A stretch of DNA of 64,000 nt, from the NCBI GenBank assembly GCA_020634015.1, contig JACKCN010000002.1, positions 372,001 to 436,000 of the forward strand, given 5' to 3'. Position 1 is the stretch's first letter, and each line of letters starts with the position of its first letter. The position numbers were made by a program, and so were the translations under genes. Below, piece by piece: positions 62,336 to 64,000 of the stretch. The stretch is from Candidatus Delongbacteria bacterium. GTDB taxonomy: Bacteria; CAIWAD01. The notes under the pieces were generated by a model. The model worked only from the letters and a program-made list of their open reading frames with translations, had not been told where the DNA came from and made no database searches.

Positions 62336-62985
62336 AACAGTCTGTCAATTCTTGCGCTGGGTCCGTGAATCGACGGGTGCCGACACGCAAGGAACGGGAG
62401 CGTCTGGCGAGACGGGCCGAGATTCTGGCGGTGGCTCGCGAACTGTTCGCCGAGAAGGGCTTTCACAATGTGTCCATGCAGGAAGTGGCGGCCCGCTCCG
62501 AATTCTCCACCGGCTCGCTCTACGCATTCTTCGAAAACAAGGATGCCCTCTATCACGACATGATGCTGGATCTGACCGACGACTTTCATCAGCGCATCGC
62601 CCTTGCACTGGATGAGGCCGAGGATGAGCTGGCCGGTCTGCGTGCCTATCTGGCCGCGAAGGCCGAGCGTTTCCAGCAGAATGCCGGGCTGCTGCGTCTG
62701 TATTTCAAGGAGTCCGGCGGGCTGAGCGCCAGCATTCGCGAGGATCTGCGCGAGGAGATGTGCACACGCCACAATCGTCTGATCGAACGCTTGGGAGCGA
62801 TTTTCCAGTCCGGCATCCAGCGGGGCGTGTTCCAGCCGGTGGCCCATCCCCGCATGCTGGCACTGGCACTGGTCTCCCTCAGTACGGCGGTCCAGCTCGA
62901 CGGCTTCGGGATCGGGCCGGACGACACGATTCCCAAGGATCCCGACAGCGTGTTGAATGTTCTCTTCAAGGGCTTGCTGGCATGA
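62329..62985 (+). CDS. TetR-family regulator of the following efflux genes
   Basis: 218 residues. The DNA-binding domain is at about 22-70: ILAVARELFAEKGFHNVSMQ, then AARSEFSTGSLYAFFENKDA, which is canonical. The rest is the ligand/dimer domain. ATG 62329 lies after a weak AGG site; an internal start is possible. It lies 41 bp before the RND adaptor gene in the same direction, the usual arrangement for a local repressor of an efflux operon. Confidence 0.9.
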   Translation: MNEQSVNSCAGSVNRRVPTRKERERLARRAEILAVARELFAEKGFHNVSMQEVAARSEFSTGSLYAFFENKDALYHDMMLDLTDDFHQRIALALDEAEDELAGLRAYLAAKAERFQQNAGLLRLYFKESGGLSASIREDLREEMCTRHNRLIERLGAIFQSGIQRGVFQPVAHPRMLALALVSLSTAVQLDGFGIGPDDTIPKDPDSVLNVLFKGLLA

Positions 62986-63026
62986 CACATTCCGCCCGCC
63001 CGTCTTCAAACATCACAGGAGTTTCC

Positions 63027-64000
63027 ATGCGGAATCACAGTGCAGGACCGTTTCGACTCATCACGGCCGTCGCCCTGGTGTGCAGTGCCCTGCTGGCAGG
63101 ATGCGGCGCCCCGCCCACTCCTCCCCAGCCCGGCGGTGTCCCGGTGAGCGTGATCCCCGTGAGCCTGCAGGATGTGAGCCTGACCACGAGTCTCACCGGG
63201 CGCATCCAGCCCTTCCGGGTGGCCGAGATCCGGCCCCAGGTCAGCGGTGTGATCCAGGAACGTCTTTTCGTTGAAGGCAGTCTGGTCAGCGAAGGCCAGG
63301 TGCTGTACCGAATCGACCCTGCCCTCCATCAGGCCGCGCTGGACAATGCCAGCGCCGCTCTGGCCCGGGCTCGCGCCAGTGAAGGGGCCATCAGTGCCCG
63401 CCAGCAGCGCATCGAGGGCTTGCTGCCCACCAAGGCCGTGAGCCAGCAGGACTTTGACAATGTGGTGGCCGAACTGGATGCGGTGCGTGCCGAGATCCAA
63501 TCCTGGGAAGCCCAGGCAGAACTTGCCCGGATCAATCTGGGTTACACCGAGGTCAGATCGCCCATCGCGGGGCGCATCGGGCGCTCGGCAGTCACCGAAG
63601 GAGCCGCGGTCACCGCCTACCAGCCGATTCCGCTGGCTACCGTGCAACAGCTGGACCGCGTGTATCTGGATCTGCCCCAGGCCACCTCGGATGTCCAGCG
63701 CCTGCGCACCCAGCTGGCCGCGGGCCGTCTGGTACAGGAAGAGAATGCCGAAGGCAACGTGCGGATCACGCTGGAGGACGGCAGCGAGTATCCCCTGGCG
63801 GGCACTCTGCGCTTCCGGGATGTGAGCGTCAATCCCGCCACCGCTTCGGTGATCCTGCGGGCCATCGTGCCCAATCCGCAGGGCGTGCTGCTGCCGGGCA
63901 TGTTCGTGCACGCCGAGCTGACCGAGGGTGTCAACACCGGTGCGGTGCTGATTCCGCAGCCCGCCGTGTTGCGTGACCCCAAGGGCAATCCCTTCTGCTG
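63027..64000 (+). CDS. RND efflux membrane-fusion (adaptor) lipoprotein, cut by the window end
   Basis: 324 codons visible, frame open to the end. Signal with lipobox LLAGC (Cys near residue 26). The AcrA/MexA layout is clear: GRIQPFRVAEIRPQVSGVIQ, VLYRIDPALHQAALDNA, a coiled-coil hairpin (ALARARASEGAISARQQR), VRSPIAGRIGRSAVTEGA, and VILRAIVPNPQGVLLPGMFV. It links an inner-membrane RND pump to an outer-membrane channel. AGGAG lies six bases before ATG 63027. The pump and channel genes should follow beyond the window. Confidence 0.95.
   Translation, partial: MRNHSAGPFRLITAVALVCSALLAGCGAPPTPPQPGGVPVSVIPVSLQDVSLTTSLTGRIQPFRVAEIRPQVSGVIQERLFVEGSLVSEGQVLYRIDPALHQAALDNASAALARARASEGAISARQQRIEGLLPTKAVSQQDFDNVVAELDAVRAEIQSWEAQAELARINLGYTEVRSPIAGRIGRSAVTEGAAVTAYQPIPLATVQQLDRVYLDLPQATSDVQRLRTQLAAGRLVQEENAEGNVRITLEDGSEYPLAGTLRFRDVSVNPATASVILRAIVPNPQGVLLPGMFVHAELTEGVNTGAVLIPQPAVLRDPKGNPFC

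Overview
The window is gene-dense, GC-rich bacterial chromosome. It suggests a Gram-negative organism with lipopolysaccharide, because it has a KDO transferase, a heptosyltransferase-like enzyme, outer-membrane porins and RND efflux parts. It makes menaquinone, uses multiheme and diheme c-type cytochromes, and appears motile or chemotactic (chemoreceptor, possible FliA-type promoter). Two secreted proteins end in FlgD-like / Por-type (T9SS-like) tails, and others carry InlB-type, beta-helix and fibronectin-like modules. That mix fits the FCB superphylum or a neighbouring candidate phylum better than a proteobacterium. No ribosomal RNA or other reliable marker is present, so the placement is an inference.

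Layout. 1-4.0 kb: end of apbE, then a tightly packed envelope group (GT9 glycosyltransferase, waaA, tandem ABC ATPase). 4.2-11.4 kb: three large signalling proteins: a receiver/PAS hybrid histidine kinase, an NtrC-type sigma-54 activator, and a GAF-GAF-GGDEF-receiver-PAS protein. 11.4-11.9 kb: tRNA-Ala, tRNA-Gly and tRNA-Cys with a terminator. 12.3-16.6 kb: a second signalling operon: an HDOD-like protein, a GAF/PAS scaffold that ends in a kinase-less dimerisation domain, and two single-domain receivers. 16.6-18.5 kb: a LOG-family hydrolase and an orphan pair of bacterial microcompartment shell genes separated by a strong hairpin. 18.6-26.4 kb: a secreted subtilase with a sorting tail, and a 1647-residue beta-helix / repeat protein. 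26.6-31.6 kb: yraN, comEC and a coupled secreted protein. 31.6-33.0 kb: thioredoxin and a TetR regulator with a double palindromic operator. 33.0-42.6 kb: a menaquinone operon, aroF-menF-menD-menH-menB-menA-menC/E (the last a fusion), facing a DHNA-CoA thioesterase candidate. 42.6-52 kb: TauE/SafE transporter, an unknown protein, an asparaginase-type Ntn hydrolase, a nonaheme lipoprotein cytochrome with a collagen-like stalk, a GAF-SpoIIE phosphatase, a DUF2235 hydrolase, a small membrane protein and a VIT-family transporter. 52-54.8 kb: a catalytically degenerate RAYT-like protein, diverged 66-bp repeats and a diheme peroxidase. 55.2-62 kb: an InlB-repeat secreted protein, then a porin / binding protein / chemoreceptor group in which the chemoreceptor is interrupted by an in-frame amber codon. 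62.3-64 kb: a TetR regulator and the start of an RND adaptor gene, cut by the window end.

How the parts work together. The menaquinone genes run from chorismate supply through every step to demethylmenaquinone except the final methyltransferase (not in the window). Menaquinone, the nonaheme lipoprotein and the diheme peroxidase would belong to a respiratory chain. Both cytochrome genes have CRP/FNR-like dyads upstream. The porin, periplasmic binding protein and chemoreceptor look like an uptake-and-sensing unit. The most unusual items are the orphan shell pair, the menC-menE fusion, the kinase-less signalling scaffolds, the nonaheme collagen-stalk lipoprotein, the catalytically dead RAYT-like protein and the amber-interrupted chemoreceptor.
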